Origin: Euglena gracilis
Taxonomy: Eukaryota; Euglenida; Euglenophyceae; Euglenales
NCBI GenBank assembly: GCA_039621445.1
Contig: CP154954.1
Span: 2,790,001-2,854,000, forward strand
DNA length: 64,000 nt
Direction: 5' to 3'
Below are positions 33,267 to 43,731 of the stretch, piece after piece. Within the stretch, counting starts at the first letter, position 1; every line of letters starts with the position of its first letter. The notes below the pieces were generated by a model, which saw only the letters and a program-made list of their open reading frames with translations, did no database searches and had not been told where the DNA came from. The translations under genes and the position numbers were made by a program.

Positions 33267-33325
33267 CCCAACCAACCAACCAACCAACCTACCAACCAAC
33301 CAATCAACCAACCAACCAACCAATC
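33267..33325. repeat. (AACC)n tetranucleotide tract
   Basis: CCAACCAACCAACC with a few variants directly follows the telomere-like array. A short CCAACCAACC also precedes the array at about 33088. Confidence 0.9.
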
Positions 33326-33425
33326 CCGATCCAACTTTGCGATCAAGCGTGCTGCGTTCTTTGAATCTGGATGCCATACCTGGGATAAGTGGCTGGTGTG
33401 AATTGTGTACAAGCCGGGTATATAC

Positions 33426-33558
33426 CTTGCACTGTAGCTTTGGATATTTTCTCGGGATTTGCAATCTTATTGAGCGACCAGGGTGGAACAAAAGAGAGAT
33501 ACGTCTCCACGCGCTTGCGCAAAGCCGCTCTGTCGGCAGTGCTCATTTTTGGGGGCAT
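33426..33558 (-). CDS. Possible first exon of a minus-strand HTH protein
   Basis: On the minus strand an ATG opens MPPKMSTADRAALRKRVETY, then LSFVPPWSLNKIANPEKIS and KATVQ, followed by an excellent donor (CAAG/GTATAT). The SLNKIANPEKISKATVQ segment resembles a helix-turn-helix of the kind in Tc1/Pogo-type transposases or regulators. Codon usage is less G/C-biased than in the other exons, so it may be transposon-derived. A second start is at 33546. Not confirmed by downstream exons. Confidence 0.35.
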
Positions 33559-33959
33559 GAGAGCAACTGGGGACAAAATGGAAAGGGGAATTTGTTTTTT
33601 GGGGGGTATGTTTTTTGTGCTGTCAGGGGGGGTATGTTTTTCGTGTTGTTGGCAACCTGTACAATTGCACAAGCAAAGCAAGCTTCCTCTGCCGTTTTTG
33701 TTTGCGTATTGAAGCTTGCAACCAAAAATGGGGTTGGGTGATGCCCTGCCGCCAACTGCACGGAGTGTGCCTGCCTTCCGCTGATCTTCCACTGGAATGC
33801 CAGTGCCTGCTGTGCAGAGTTGGGATTCTCATCCCATAGACCAAAGGACAGTTTGGAAGAGGGCTGTTTGATGTTTGATTAAGCAAACACTTCAAAGAAT
33901 ATTTCAAATGTTGCTGGCTTTCTTCCCTTAAAGTGCCAACTTGCGGTCACGGGTTATTT

Positions 33960-34330
33960 TTGTTTAAGGCGAAAAATTTTAAGTTTTTTAAGGCGTTTTT
34001 TTTTAAGGTTTTTTTTTATGTTTTTTAGCATTGCTAAATTTTTAAGGCGTCTATTTTCCGATGGAAGTCCAAGGGCCGTCTCGGCGTCGAACGGGGGTCC
34101 AAAGCGGTCCAAAAGCGGTTGAAAACCATGATCCGGCGATGACAGAAATCCCCCCCCCCGGAGCTGTCTTGTTTTTGCCGAGATTTTGCAACTTCATTTT
34201 TGCTCAAAATTCAAAAAATTTGTCGGAAGGATTTTTTTAAAAAAGGTTTTTAAGGTTCTTGTAAGGTTGTTTAAGGCATTTTGGCCCAAATTTTAAGGTG
34301 CTTTTAAAGGGTTTTTTTAATGCGCCTTAA
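33960..34330. repeat. TTTTAAGGCG-type dispersed repeat (diverged copy)
   Basis: Shares the order of features with 19755-20090: AAGGCG words, a GTCGAAC(G/A)GGGTC stretch, GATGxCAGAAATC followed by C-run, GCCGAGxTTTxxxACTTCATTTT and TTAAGGCATTTTGGCC. Family unknown. Confidence 0.6.
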
Positions 34331-34589
34331 AAAATACCACCTGCATGGGATCCCTAGTTTGGCAATTTGGATTGAAAGATTCAGAAATACAACGATAATA
34401 GCATATCCTTGTGAAATTTCTTCTGGCTCCAACTGTCCAAAGGATGACTACATGGTATTATTTTCTTTTTTGAACGTGTGCAAATGAACCAAAATTTGTC
34501 GAAGATTGAGAGGAAGGTGGCCAGGCCAAAATCTGGGTAGATTATGTGTTTTATTAAGAGAGGTGAGTTTTTTTTCTATTACCCCCCCC

Positions 34590-34858
34590 CCCCCCCCCCT
34601 TGTCGTACGACCACCCCTCATTTACGACCACCCCCCGGTCACAGGTTGCAGGTCATGGGGGTGTTATGCCCCCCCCCCCCCCATGTCACAGGTTGCAGGT
34701 TGCGAAAAATTTAACACCACCTTACCCACGACGGCCCCCGCATTTATGACCACCCCCCGGTCACAGGTTGCAGGTTATGGGGGTGTTACGACCCCCCCCC
34801 CTGGTCACAGGTTCACAGGTTGCAGGAACCCGGTCGTACAACAAGGGGGGGGTACTTT
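34590..34858. repeat. CACAGGTTGCAGG minisatellite between inverted ends
   Basis: Several copies of a unit containing ACCCCCCGGTCACAGGTTGC followed by GGGGGTGTTA. They are bounded by inverted TTGTCGTACGACC (34600) and GGTCGTACAACAA (34833), so the whole segment can fold back. Confidence 0.75.
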
Positions 34859-34864
34859 TCTTGA

Positions 34865-35960
34865 GGTTTAGGTTTTCTTTTGCACTCGATCCGACCCCCC
34901 CCCCCCAGTCAGGGGTTCTCTGAAGCAGGAGGACCCTACATGTGGGGAGCTAGCCAGCACTTTTCCCCAGCTAGCAACTCTGAGCCGGGCTGCCAACCGG
35001 ACCCGCGCCCCCGGGTCCACTGAAATGAAATATTTGGGCCAGCCCCACACACAAAGGTTTTTTTTTTTAAGTTTGGTGACCCAGAGCAGAGAGGGACAAA
35101 AGGCGCGTGGGGGCGGGTCGAAGAATGACTACAGTTTTGGCTTTTGAAAACAGGGGTTCTGGGTCGGGGGGCCAAAAAACATGGTTCTGGGCAATTTTTG
35201 ATTTTTGGGGCTTTTTTTTTTTTTTTTTTTTTGTTTTTTTTTTTGGTTTTTTTTTTTTCTTTCTTTTTTTGATGTTGTTTGTTGATTTTTGTTTTTTTTT
35301 GTTTTTGGTTGTTGTTTGATTTTGTTTTTTTTGATTTGTTTTGATGTTTGGTTTTTGTTGTTTGTATTTATTTTTGTTTTTTGTTTTGTGTGATTGAATT
35401 GTGTTTTTCTTGTTGTTTTTTGGTTTTTTTTTTTGTTTTTTTTTTTTGTTTTGTTGTTTGTTTGTTTTTTTTTTTGATTTGGTTTGTTTTTTTGGTTTTT
35501 TTTGCTTTTTTTTGTCTTTTTTTTTTTTGTTTTTTGCTCTGATGCTTTTTGTTTTTGTTGGGGGGTTTTTTGTTTGAGGTTTAGGTTTTTTTTTTGCACG
35601 TCATCCGCCCCCCCCCCAGTCAGGGATTCTGAAGGCAGGCGACCCTACATTGGGGACTAGCCAGCACTTGTTTTTTCCTCCCCATCTCGCAACTCTGAGG
35701 CCGTGCTGCCAACCGGACCGCGCCCCCGGCGTCCACTGAAATGAAATTTTGGGGGCCCCCCCCCAATCCCCACACACAAAGGTTTTTTTTTTTTTTGGTG
35801 ATCCAGAGCAGAGAGGACAAAGGCGCCGGGGGGGCGGGTCGAAGAATTTTTTTTTTGTTTTAAAACAAGGTTTTTTTCTGGTCCGGTAGGCCAAAAAACT
35901 TTGGTTTTTTTGGGCAATTTTTTTTGTTTTTTTGGCTTTTTTTTGACAGGTGACAGGTTT
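34865..35960. repeat. ~0.71-kb tandem duplication spanning T-rich DNA
   Basis: 34865-35205 recurs at 35577-35930 in the same order (GAGGTTTAGG, C-run then AGTCAGGG, GACCCTACAT, GCTGCCAACCGGACC, TCCACTGAAATGAAAT, CACACACAAAGG, GGTCGAAGAAT). Between them (35206-35560) is an extreme T/G tract (TTTTTG runs). No gene is present; long Lys/Gln- or Phe-rich frames are compositional artefacts. Confidence 0.85.
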
Positions 35961-36053
35961 TGACCCGTTTTGGGACCGGATCGAGTCCCCTCCCTGGGGC
36001 CCTGCTCCTGATGCGGACACTGCGTGACCAGTCGTCTCTGTTTCTTATTTGTC

Positions 36054-36280
36054 ATGGCCGAGGCGAATTCCAGCCCCCCCCCCCCCCCCCCCCCCAAACA
36101 CCCACCCTGCCCCCCTGACGAAGCCCGCCTCCTGCTTCCTCCCCCGACCCCGGCCCCCTCCCCCCCCCCGCCGCTCTCCGCCGCGCTCGCCTCGCGCGCA
36201 CAGCTGCGCACCGCGGCGGCCGTGGTGTCCTCTGCACTGCTGGTGTGGCTTGTGTGCTGGGCCTTCTGCCCCACTTTCGG
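36054..36280 (+). CDS. Membrane protein first exon (Pro-rich N-terminus plus helix)
   Basis: ATG at 36054 begins MAEANSSPPPPPPP. A Pro-rich stretch follows to about residue 44, then LSAALASRAQLRTAAAVVSS and a hydrophobic segment ALLVWLVCWAFCPTF that looks like a signal anchor or membrane helix. Third positions are strongly G/C from about residue 20 on. The donor is GG/GTATCA (phase 2). No homologue recognised. The C-run inside the Pro-rich part makes the length error-prone. The start was chosen because it immediately precedes the biased frame; an upstream ATG at 36024 is in the same frame. Confidence 0.6.
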
Positions 36281-37565
36281 GTATCAGTTCCATGATAACA
36301 TGGCAGCAGGGGGGGCAAACTCGGTTTTCTTCTTTTTTTTGTGTTTTTCCATTTCGGCAAAATTTGCAGTATTTTTTTGTGTTTTTTTGTCCATCGCATT
36401 TTTTTTGCAAGTCCATGTCTCCCCGCCCCCGATAATACCTTTCTCCCATCTGAGCACCACTCCATCCTGCCACCCCATCGATCTGTCACTGTGCTCCAGT
36501 GGGTTGTTCCACATTCATTTCTCGGTTCCCGTCTTCCACCCCCACCCTCACTACCTGCGTGCTACCCAGCTTTTGAAGGACGTTCATGGACTGGCGGGGA
36601 GGGGAGGGGTCATTGGGTCACGACAGCACCCGTTTAACCGATGCACAGAGGGCTGCTTGTCTCCCTTGTGATTCATTTCTGTCGGCGCAGACCTCCTCAG
36701 ACTGGCCGCAGGACGTCAACGTCTCGACCATTGCCCAAACCCGTCCTGCTCACTGGCAGTGATGAGTATTCTGAAATTATGTGGTTTTTCAATCGAATGG
36801 TGACAAACACAGAAAAAGCTGAAAATGAGCTCATGAGTGCCCACAGAAAGGTTGGCTCTATTTTCGGCGGTCACCGCCGATTATTTTGTTTTCAAAGTTG
36901 ACCCCCCACAAGTGGTACTCAAATACAGGCTAGCCCAGCAGAGGTTTTCAAGACCTAGGGACTGAGACCGAAGGCTCCAATCCTTCAAAGGGGCATTCAT
37001 TTTCTCAATGGCCTTCATTTTTTGCCTTATTGTTTGGCGCTAATCCCCCCCCTCCTCGGGGTGTGGGACCGACTCATTCTGCTCCCGCCCTTGGGGGTGG
37101 GCAAAATGTCCTCCCTAATTTCTGATCTGCACTTCATTGGGGATCATTTTGGGTTTGGGTTGAACAGTGGGACGGGATTGTGGGGGATCCATGGCTGATC
37201 AGGATTGCCAGAAACCCAAGGGGTGGTGACCCCTACCTCCACATGTTGGGGGGTGGGGGGTTCCGACCGCCCCCTCCTCATTCCTTTGTTTTGAGGCGCC
37301 CCCCTTTTTAGGCTTGGCGGTATAGCCCGGGGCGATTTCCAACAAAAACTTTGAAGCACTTTGAAGGTGTGGGTGGATGGACCATGCCGTGAGGCCCTCC
37401 CCTCTCTGGGGGGTTCACGGAGCACAAAAGCATGCCCCCCTCTGGAGAATGCTTCTGGGTCGGGCCAGAAAAGTACCCTGGGTGGAATAGGATCCCCATT
37501 TTCAGGCCAAACCATGAACAAGGTGTCCCCAGAACTCTGGTCCCCCCGCCACCACTGAGCCGCAG
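36281..37565 (+). other. Intron; no exon recognised
   Basis: Some Pro/His/Ser-rich open frames occur (36430-36660) but without third-position bias. No supported feature. Confidence 0.35.
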
Positions 37566-37728
37566 CAGCTGCTGTGGGTGGCGACGTTCCTCGCCGACGG
37601 CTGGGCAGCGGCCGCCCCGACCCTCGCGCTGGGCCTGGCGGGCGCCGCGGTGGGCCCGGCCTTCCAGCGGCTGGCCGATGGCTGGGCTGCCGTGCGGGCG
37701 GCTCTCCGCACCGGCACGGCGCTGCCAG
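37566..37728 (+). CDS. Ala/Trp-rich exon of the membrane protein
   Basis: Encodes QLLWVATFLADGWAAAAPT, LALGLAGAAVGPAFQRLADG and WAAVRAALRTGTALP, with very high G/C third positions. The 'LADGWAA' word occurs twice, bracketing a hydrophobic GLAGAAVG segment that may be a membrane helix. Acceptor GCCGCAG at 37559-37565; donor GTGTGC in phase 1, which joins in frame to the exon at 41132 (Gly created at the junction). Family unknown. Confidence 0.65.
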
Positions 37729-37854
37729 GTGTGCTGCTGTGTGAAACAGGAAGCTCCCGCCCATTTCTAATTGACTGATTCTTTGACCCAAAGCACGACA
37801 CAAGTCCTATTTGTTTTGGAAAACGGCCTTGAAAACGATCAGCTAGCCAGCTCT

Positions 37855-38240
37855 AAACCCCACCCCCCACTTATAAACCCCCCCCCCCCACTTATAAACC
37901 CCCCCTCGGGCCGACCAACCAAACCGGATCCTATAAACCCCCCCCTGGGAAGAAAAATGGAAACCGCCGGGGACGATTTTTTCCGGCCCCCAACCACCCA
38001 AAAACTGATTTTTTTGGCAGTTTTTTGAGACCGGCCATCATCAAAAATGCCATTTTTGACCAAATTTGCCGAAAATTGCCAATTTGGGGGGGTTTCGGGG
38101 TGATTTTGGGGGGTCGGATTTTCACCAACAATTCCGGATCCTATAACCCCCCCCCCCACCTATAAACCCCCCCCTTCGGCCGACCAACCAAACCAGATCC
38201 TATAAACCCCGGGGGGTTTATAAGTGGGGGGGGGGTTACA
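37855..38240. repeat. Fold-back repeat with CACTTATAAACCCC ends
   Basis: The left arm CACTTATAAACCCC (repeated, 37880-37910) pairs with the right arm GGGGTTTATAAGTGGGG (38211-38230). GGCCGACCAACCAAACC followed by GATCCTATAAACCCC occurs in both arms (37910 and 38178) as direct repeats. The centre has CCATTTTTGACC-type words. No clear target duplication was found. Confidence 0.7.
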
Positions 38241-39089
38241 TTGTATTTCCAACCAGCCTATGAAAATGCATTCGATATTAATGGCATCATTTGATTGCAG
38301 CCGGTCCATGAAAATCTGGGATCTGGGCTGGCCGGACCCCCCCCCACCCGTACCCCCAACCAATCACCAATAATAAAAATGTCCGAAAATGGCCGAAAAT
38401 GAAATTTTGGGCTCCATAGGTGGAGGTCCCGAAAATGGCCGAAAATGGCCGAGAATGGCCGAAAATGAGAAAAAAATTGTTGCAATTTTTTTCGAGTTTT
38501 TTTTTGCCTAGCAGTTTCGTTTTCCCTGAGGGGCAATTTTCGGTGCGACTGATTCTTGTCTCTGTGCAGCCTGTCTTCTTTTGTTATTATGCCTGGCCCT
38601 GCAACACATGCTGCTCAAAGAACCACCTCCGAAAGGGTTATTTGGGCCAAAGCTGAATGTTTTGATGGCATTTCAGAAAATTTTGGTGACAAGGGCGATG
38701 CTGGCGTTTTTTTTGTATATTTTGAAGAATTAAACATATTTTTGGGATAATTTCTCCACAAATCTCCAGTATTACTCCTACCTTGGCCATTTTGGATCAA
38801 TTTTTGCTAATTTTGTGGATATTTTGCACTGATTTGGCAAATATTGGGCTAATTTGGGTCAATATGAGCACATTTTATGGCATTTTTGGCCATTTTGTGC
38901 CGTTTTGGTGATTTTGGGTTATTTTTCACTTCACAATTGTGGGCATTGCTGGCGTTTTTGGGCAAGTTTACGCTATTTTAGTCATTTTAGGTCATTTTGT
39001 TTTTTTGGGGTCTTTTGCGGTCAACTTTAGGCTTTTTGTGGTCATTTTTTGGGTTTCTGTGGTCATTTTGCTAGGTTGGGAGCCAGTGG

Positions 39090-39330
39090 ATGCAGTGGTT
39101 GCAGATACTGGGCAGTGCAATGGATGCAGATGTTGAACAAGATGCAGACACTGGACAAGATGCAGGTGCTGGACAAGATGCAGTGGATGCAGATACTGGA
39201 CAAGATTAAGATCTTGACAAGATGCAGGTTGCACAAGCTGCACACACCAGACAAGATGCAGTGATTGCTGATGCAATGGATGTAGATATTGGACACAATG
39301 CAGATGCTGGACAAGATGCGATATTGAACA
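39090..39330. repeat. GATGCAG/ACTGGACAAGATGC minisatellite
   Basis: Imperfect repeats of GATGCAGATGCTGGACAA occupy about 240 bp and merge into the transposase-like ORF that follows. The repeated Asp/Ala/Met peptide in that ORF's N-terminal part is therefore repeat-derived. Confidence 0.75.
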
Positions 39331-39551
39331 AGATGCGGACATCGGACAATTGGGTGAGCGCATTTGATGTCAATATTCCAACATTATGGGCCGAGCACAT
39401 GTTTGCTTGCTTTTGTTCTGCCGCTCAAGCTGAGCGCACTTTCTCCCAATTTCGCCACATCCAGATGGATGATCGTCTCAACATGACGGATGAAATTTTA
39501 CATCAAGGCTTCTTTGAAGTCATGCCTGTCTTCTCCTGCCATTATGCCTGA
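39222..39551 (+). pseudogene. hAT-like transposase C-terminal (dimerisation) fragment
   Basis: A 109-residue ORF. The first 40 residues are repeat-derived; from about residue 46 it reads DNWVSAFDVNIPTLWAEHMF, then ACFCSAAQAERTFSQFRHIQ, MDDRLNMTDEIL. The xxSxAxxERxFSxxxxIxxxxR pattern preceded by a PxLWxxxM stretch is the hallmark of the hAT-superfamily C-terminal dimerisation region. Codon usage is not G/C-biased, unlike host exons. Upstream catalytic regions are absent or too decayed, so it is a relic. It could also be a domesticated-gene exon. Confidence 0.5.
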
Positions 39552-40194
39552 CCGTGGAACACATGCTGCTCAAAGAACCACCTCCGAATGGGTTATTTGG
39601 GCCAAGCCGATGGTTTTGATGACATTTCAGAAAATTGTGTGACAAGGTGCAACCGGGCAAAGTATGTGAAGTGTATTTTTTTCTCTATTAAAGCTGTGAT
39701 TCCTGCATTAGGTTTATTGCACACAAGTGGATGGGATCTAGCAGTGCCACCATCAAACAATGTTGCTTGGGTTATCAAGTTGGAATAGGTGAGGGGAAGT
39801 TGTTTGTGAACAGCATCCACGCCAAGAGGCTTGAAGAGAAAATCACCAGTTTTGGTGTTGCCATTCACTATTGTGGTTAATATGTCATGTGCCAACCACT
39901 CTCATGAAGCGTCCCAAGAACCCCCAGCAAAAAAAAGACCAAAGTGGACAAGAGCCTCTCTGGCAGGAAAAAAGAAGCCTATTCCCAAAACCTTGCATTT
40001 GCATATTGCAACAAAAAACTCTTTGACCTCTTTAATCCCTGAGCACCCATTCCAAACAGACCTCCTTGGATGCGTTAGCTTGTCACGACTGCTTGCATGT
40101 TGACTGAATGATCAAAATGCATTGTTGGTATGAAAGAATTTTAAGGCAGCTTTACCCCCCACCTCTTGGAAAAAATGGCTGAAAATGGCCGAAA

Positions 40195-40990
40195 ATGGCC
40201 GAAAGTTGCGAAAATCTGGGGGTCAAGTATAGGTATTTGCCCCCAACCCCTGGGGGGGGGGGGTCCAGCCAGCACCTTTTTCTAGCCGGCCCGCGGGACC
40301 CCCCAGCCAGGGCAGAACGGGAATCGCCCGAACAGCCAGGGTGGTGGGTGGGGGGGGTCGATCACCCCCCCCCCCCCACCTCTTCCCGCACCAATTTTTG
40401 ACCCGAAAATTTTTTTACGGCGCCTTCGGCGCTGGGTGTTTTTTTGACCCATTTTGGGACCCATATAGGGTCCCCCCAAAAACCACCCCAAACCCCATTT
40501 TTTCACACCTTCCAAAAATTCGACATTTTCTCAAAATGTTGATTTTGAGAGGTTTTTGAGCAAAAAAATGCCATTGAAAAGTCCAAAAAATTTCAACGAG
40601 AAAAAATGTCAGTAAAATTTGTTTCGTCCACTTTTTTTGACCTTCGTTTTTTCACCCCCCTCCTAAAAGTACCAATTTTTAGGACGGAAATTTTTGAGAT
40701 TTTTTGTGAAAAATTGTGGTTTTCCATCAAAAAATCATGTGTTTTGGGTTTATTTTTCAAAAAAAATTCAAAAAATTTTCTGGCCAAAATCCCCGTTTTC
40801 CCGAAATCGGTGAAAATGCTGTGGTGGGTGGGGGGGGTCGACCCCCCCCCCCACCAGGCCTTCCGGTTCTGCCCTGCCCCCAGCCCAGGGCCAGAACACC
40901 CCTGGTTGGCATCACTCCAGGGCTGATCCCTATGGGATGTCTCACCAGGCCTTTTGTCCCAGCCTTGTCTCGGGAGGGAGGCTAACGCCT
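40195..40990. repeat. Nested inverted-repeat segment in intron
   Basis: CCAGCCAGGGCAGAACGGGA (40302) pairs with TTCCGGTTCTGCCCTGCCCC (40861). Between them, GGTGGTGGGTGGGGGGGTCGA recurs (40340, 40822) with opposing C-runs, and a GGCGCCTTCGGCGC hairpin lies at 40420. The rest is AAAATTTTT-rich. This is one of the fold-back elements, but I could not define its exact ends or target duplication. Confidence 0.6.
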
Positions 40991-41131
40991 TGTTTTGAGG
41001 TTTTTTTTCGAGTTTTTTTCGATTTTGGGAAATACGTGGTTTTGTTGCAATTTTTGTGTGTTTTTGTTTTTTCCGCATTTTTTTTCGAGGCCATATTGCA
41101 TTCCCCCACTCAATCCCTCTCCCACCCCCAG

Positions 41132-41200
41132 GCGGGGCACTACCAGACCCAGTGAGCCTCTTCACAGCCATTGCCGCGGCCCTTCCGCCCGCTGTCCAGG
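41132..41200 (+). CDS. Membrane-protein exon ending at an introner
   Basis: Two bases complete Gly with the previous donor, then GALPDPVSLFTAIAAALPPA and V, with strongly G/C third positions. Acceptor CCCCAG at 41126-41131. The exon runs into the fold-back element that starts at 41197 and is taken to end at CAGG/GTTCGA (phase 1), in frame with 41725. Confidence 0.65.
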
Positions 41201-41738
41201 GTTCGATGTAAGGAGAGTTTTCAGGGTAGAAAGGGGATGTCCCCTTTGGACCGGAGGGTTTGGTGTCTTGACCGCCCTCCCCCCAACCGTCAGGGGTTTG
41301 GACTGACGGGACCCCCCCCTAACTAAAGTGGAGTATGTGCCTGGCGGGGGCTTGGTGGCCGGCGTTGTAAACAAGGTAAGTCCCGCCAGGCTCCGGCCAC
41401 CTCCACGTACACAGACAAAAGGGCCAAAGGCGAACAACAGCGCCATGCCAGAAGAGGGGATAAAAGGCACCAAAAAACAGCCACAGTGCACACAGGGGGG
41501 GTCCGGGGACTGGTCTTTGCTCGATTCGCCTTGGGCTTTGGGCTTTTTTGACAAATTTTGCACCAAACGTGCCCAAAATGGCATTTTGGCTGATTTCACC
41601 AACAACATCTTTCGGGCCAGCACTGCCGGGCTGGAGGTCGGACTGTGCCACTGTTTAGGGTTGTGGTGCCCCCCCCCCCCGTCTGGGGGGCCCGACACCC
41701 CCCCACCCTACCTGCTCATATCAGACCCTACCACCGTC
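41189..41738. mobile_element. Introner-like element forming an entire intron
   Basis: The element proper spans 41197-41730 (534 bp). The left end CAGGGTTCGATGTAAGG pairs with the inverted right end (TAGGGTCTGATATGAGC on the minus strand). The target 8-mers are CCGCTGTC (41189-41196) and CCACCGTC (41731-41738), 6 of 8 identical. GT at 41201 and AG at 41723-41724 lie inside the two ends, and splicing there keeps frame (18 nt retained). Deleting the element and one target copy gives GCTGTCCCCAACAGCACC, reading AVPNST without a break. Confidence 0.85.
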
Positions 41739-41827
41739 CCCAACAGCACCACCGCGCTGGACGTGTTGTTCGTGGCGTTCGCCCACTGCACCGCGCTGGC
41801 CGTCTTCAGCCCCCTTCTCTCTATGGC
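41725..41827 (+). CDS. Membrane-protein exon with hydrophobic helix
   Basis: After two bases completing Asp it encodes PTTVPNSTTALDVLFVAFAH, then CTALAVFSPLLSMA, a likely membrane helix preceded by an NST glycosylation sequon. The donor GTGTGC at 41828 is chosen; another at 41843 is in the same phase. Third-position bias supports coding. Confidence 0.62.
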
Positions 41828-42045
41828 GTGTGCCTGCCACTGGTGCCGCCGCTGCAGTATTCCACCGGGAGGGGTGCCGCATTTCCGGTTTTTTTATTAT
41901 CAATTTCAACTCAGAATCTCCATGTCTCCATGTCAAAGTCTCCTCGAAGCTGACAATTCCAGAAGATATACCCGTGTGAATGTGTAATGTCATGGACCCA
42001 TAGACATTGCTATTGCTGTGTGTCACACAACGTGTACCATTTTCA

Positions 42046-42365
42046 AATACCATGACCCCCCAAACGACCCCCCCCCCTAAGTGGCCCTCTGGGGTCTGGC
42101 CGGAGTCCGGCCGGAACATGGATAAATTTTTTCGTAAGTTAAAATGGTCAGACAACACCTCTGTTTTTGAAAAATTTCCGAAAAAAATTTTGACCTGATG
42201 GAAAAAAAATGGTTTTAGATCACGGATTTCACACAAAAATTCCCCCCAAAAATGGTGGGGGGTGATATCAAAATTTTGTTTTCCGACCCCCCCTTAAGTG
42301 ACCCCGCCCCCTGAGTGGCCCCCGGGGTCCTGGCCAGGACAACAAACGGGGGGATCATGGTAAAT
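42046..42365. repeat. Fold-back repeat with TACCATGA ends
   Basis: TACCATGACCCCCCAAACGA (42047) pairs with the inverted GGGGGGATCATGGTA (42348). Internally CCCCTAAGTGGCCC and CCCTGAGTGGCCCC recur. No clear target duplication. Confidence 0.55.
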
Positions 42366-42765
42366 CTATAATGCATAAACTTCAGTAATTATTGCAATAT
42401 GATTATATTTTAATGTACACGTATGCTGTTGTATACACAATATATATACCTAATGTTTTGATATGCGCATTTAAGGGGGTAAATATTCAATCTGCCTTGT
42501 GTAAGAAAAAAAGCGAATCAACCAACCCACCAACGAATCAAATTCTTAACGAACCTTATTTGACCATCTTGCGAACGTTATTTGAAGGTTCTGATCACAA
42601 ACATATGCATCACAAATGAATGTACAAATATGTATTAATACATACTTTTATGTCAGCCGAGAGTTAAACATTCATTTTCCCCCTTGTGACACTGGCTCGT
42701 CCAAATCTTCCGGAATGCACGCTGCCTCCGTGTGTTCTTCCCACTTTGCCGGTCTTCGCCCACAG

Positions 42766-42884
42766 GCGACCACGCCCCCCTCGGCGCCAACACAAGACGC
42801 TGGCCCCACCGCCTCCCGGCTGTTCTCATGGCTTGCCCACCTGCCGCCCTGTCTGCCTTCCCAATTCACTTCAGAGTTCCCCAG
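42766..42884 (+). CDS. Probable exon, frame uncertain
   Basis: Bounded by the acceptor CCCACAG and by CAG/GCATCAC (a GC donor) with G/C-rich content between. One frame reads DHAPLGANTRRWPHRL then PAVLMACPPAALSAFP and has the best third-position bias; the other two are also open. Function unknown. Confidence 0.35.
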
Positions 42885-43370
42885 GCATCACATATGTCAT
42901 TGTTTCTGAGGGCTGGCAACCCCGATTTCAATTTCCACAGGGCCAAATTGGGGAAGCTATGGAGCACGTGTTGCGTATTTTTTTCATCCAGTGGGTTCTG
43001 TGCTTCTTCCTTTTGGAGAATCGATTAAATGCCATAACCTGATGTTGTCGCCAAAGTGTTGAGTTGATGACCCTGCGATGCTGTCACCTCCACGTGCATT
43101 TGGAACCCCTTCCGACACCGGCTGGCTTTTGACGCTGGAGCAATCCTCTCAAAAGGTCAACGTTTTTCCTTTTAGCCCATTTCGACAAAAAAGTTCAGTA
43201 TTTTGGAAGAAAACTGGCCCTTGGTGCCCGGCCAAAATTTGGTTCGTTTCGGTGAAGCAACTTTTGGGGGTGGGGGACAGGTTTGAGGGGGCTTCGCCTT
43301 TCCATCACTGCTCGCGGAGAACTCTTCACCGCGGCATGCCGGGGTGCCCGGGCGTCACTTGGGCGCACAG

Positions 43371-43500
43371 AGCGGCGCTGGCGCAGCACGGCGGGGCTCA
43401 ACGCGACGCGGGGGCCCGCCGTGGACTGCTACGCGCGGCTGGCGCGGCAAACCCTCCGCCTCCGGCGGTACTTCCCTGACGGCGGGCCGGACAAGCACCA
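43371..43500 (+). CDS. Arg-rich exon of unknown protein
   Basis: After the acceptor GCGCACAG the frame reads RRWRSTAGLNATRGPAVDCY, then ARLARQTLRLRRYFPDGGP, with nearly all G/C third positions and an NAT sequon. The exact 3' end is uncertain (no GT donor before the bias ends near 43494). It precedes the exon at 43785. Confidence 0.6.
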
Positions 43501-43559
43501 ATGCATTGACCCGTTGTGACTGGGCCTGGGATTTGTGATGATGACCATATTCTTTATAT

Positions 43560-43698
43560 ACATAGATATATACAATATGTATCTATATAGAATATGTGTA
43601 TACATAGCATATGTATTTTTATGTACATGTATATGCAATATAATAATAAAATAATAACCTTATAGTATATATAATAATATAAGATAATATATGTATAT

Positions 43699-43731
<33 letters not shown>

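Larger units (their letters stand above)
38586..39660 (+). repeat. Direct repeats flanking a transposase-like ORF
   Basis: About 110 bp at 38568-38695 (starting CCTGTCTTCTT, then ATGCCTGGCCCTGCAACAC, ATGCTGCTCAAAGAACCACC, CATTTCAGAAAATT) is repeated at 39527-39655. The first copy opens a frame beginning MPGPATHAAQRTTSERVIW; in the second the frame shifts and stops. The arrangement looks like two tandem, decayed copies of one transposon gene. Confidence 0.65.

Noticed and set aside
32792-33412. 200-residue ORFs of Arg-Val, Gly-Leu, Pro-Asn or Leu-Thr repeats
   Set aside because: Translation of the CCCTAA array in all frames; no flanking coding bias.
35129-35599. 156-residue Lys/Gln/Asn-rich minus-strand ORF
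   Set aside because: Artefact of the T-rich tract (poly-A on the minus strand).
39206-39363. His/Cys/Leu-rich minus-strand ORFs
   Set aside because: Reverse reading of the GATGCAG minisatellite.
42046-42365. Fold-back repeat as another introner with 8-bp duplication
   Set aside because: Inverted ends are clear but the flanking 8-mers do not match, so target duplication is not supported.
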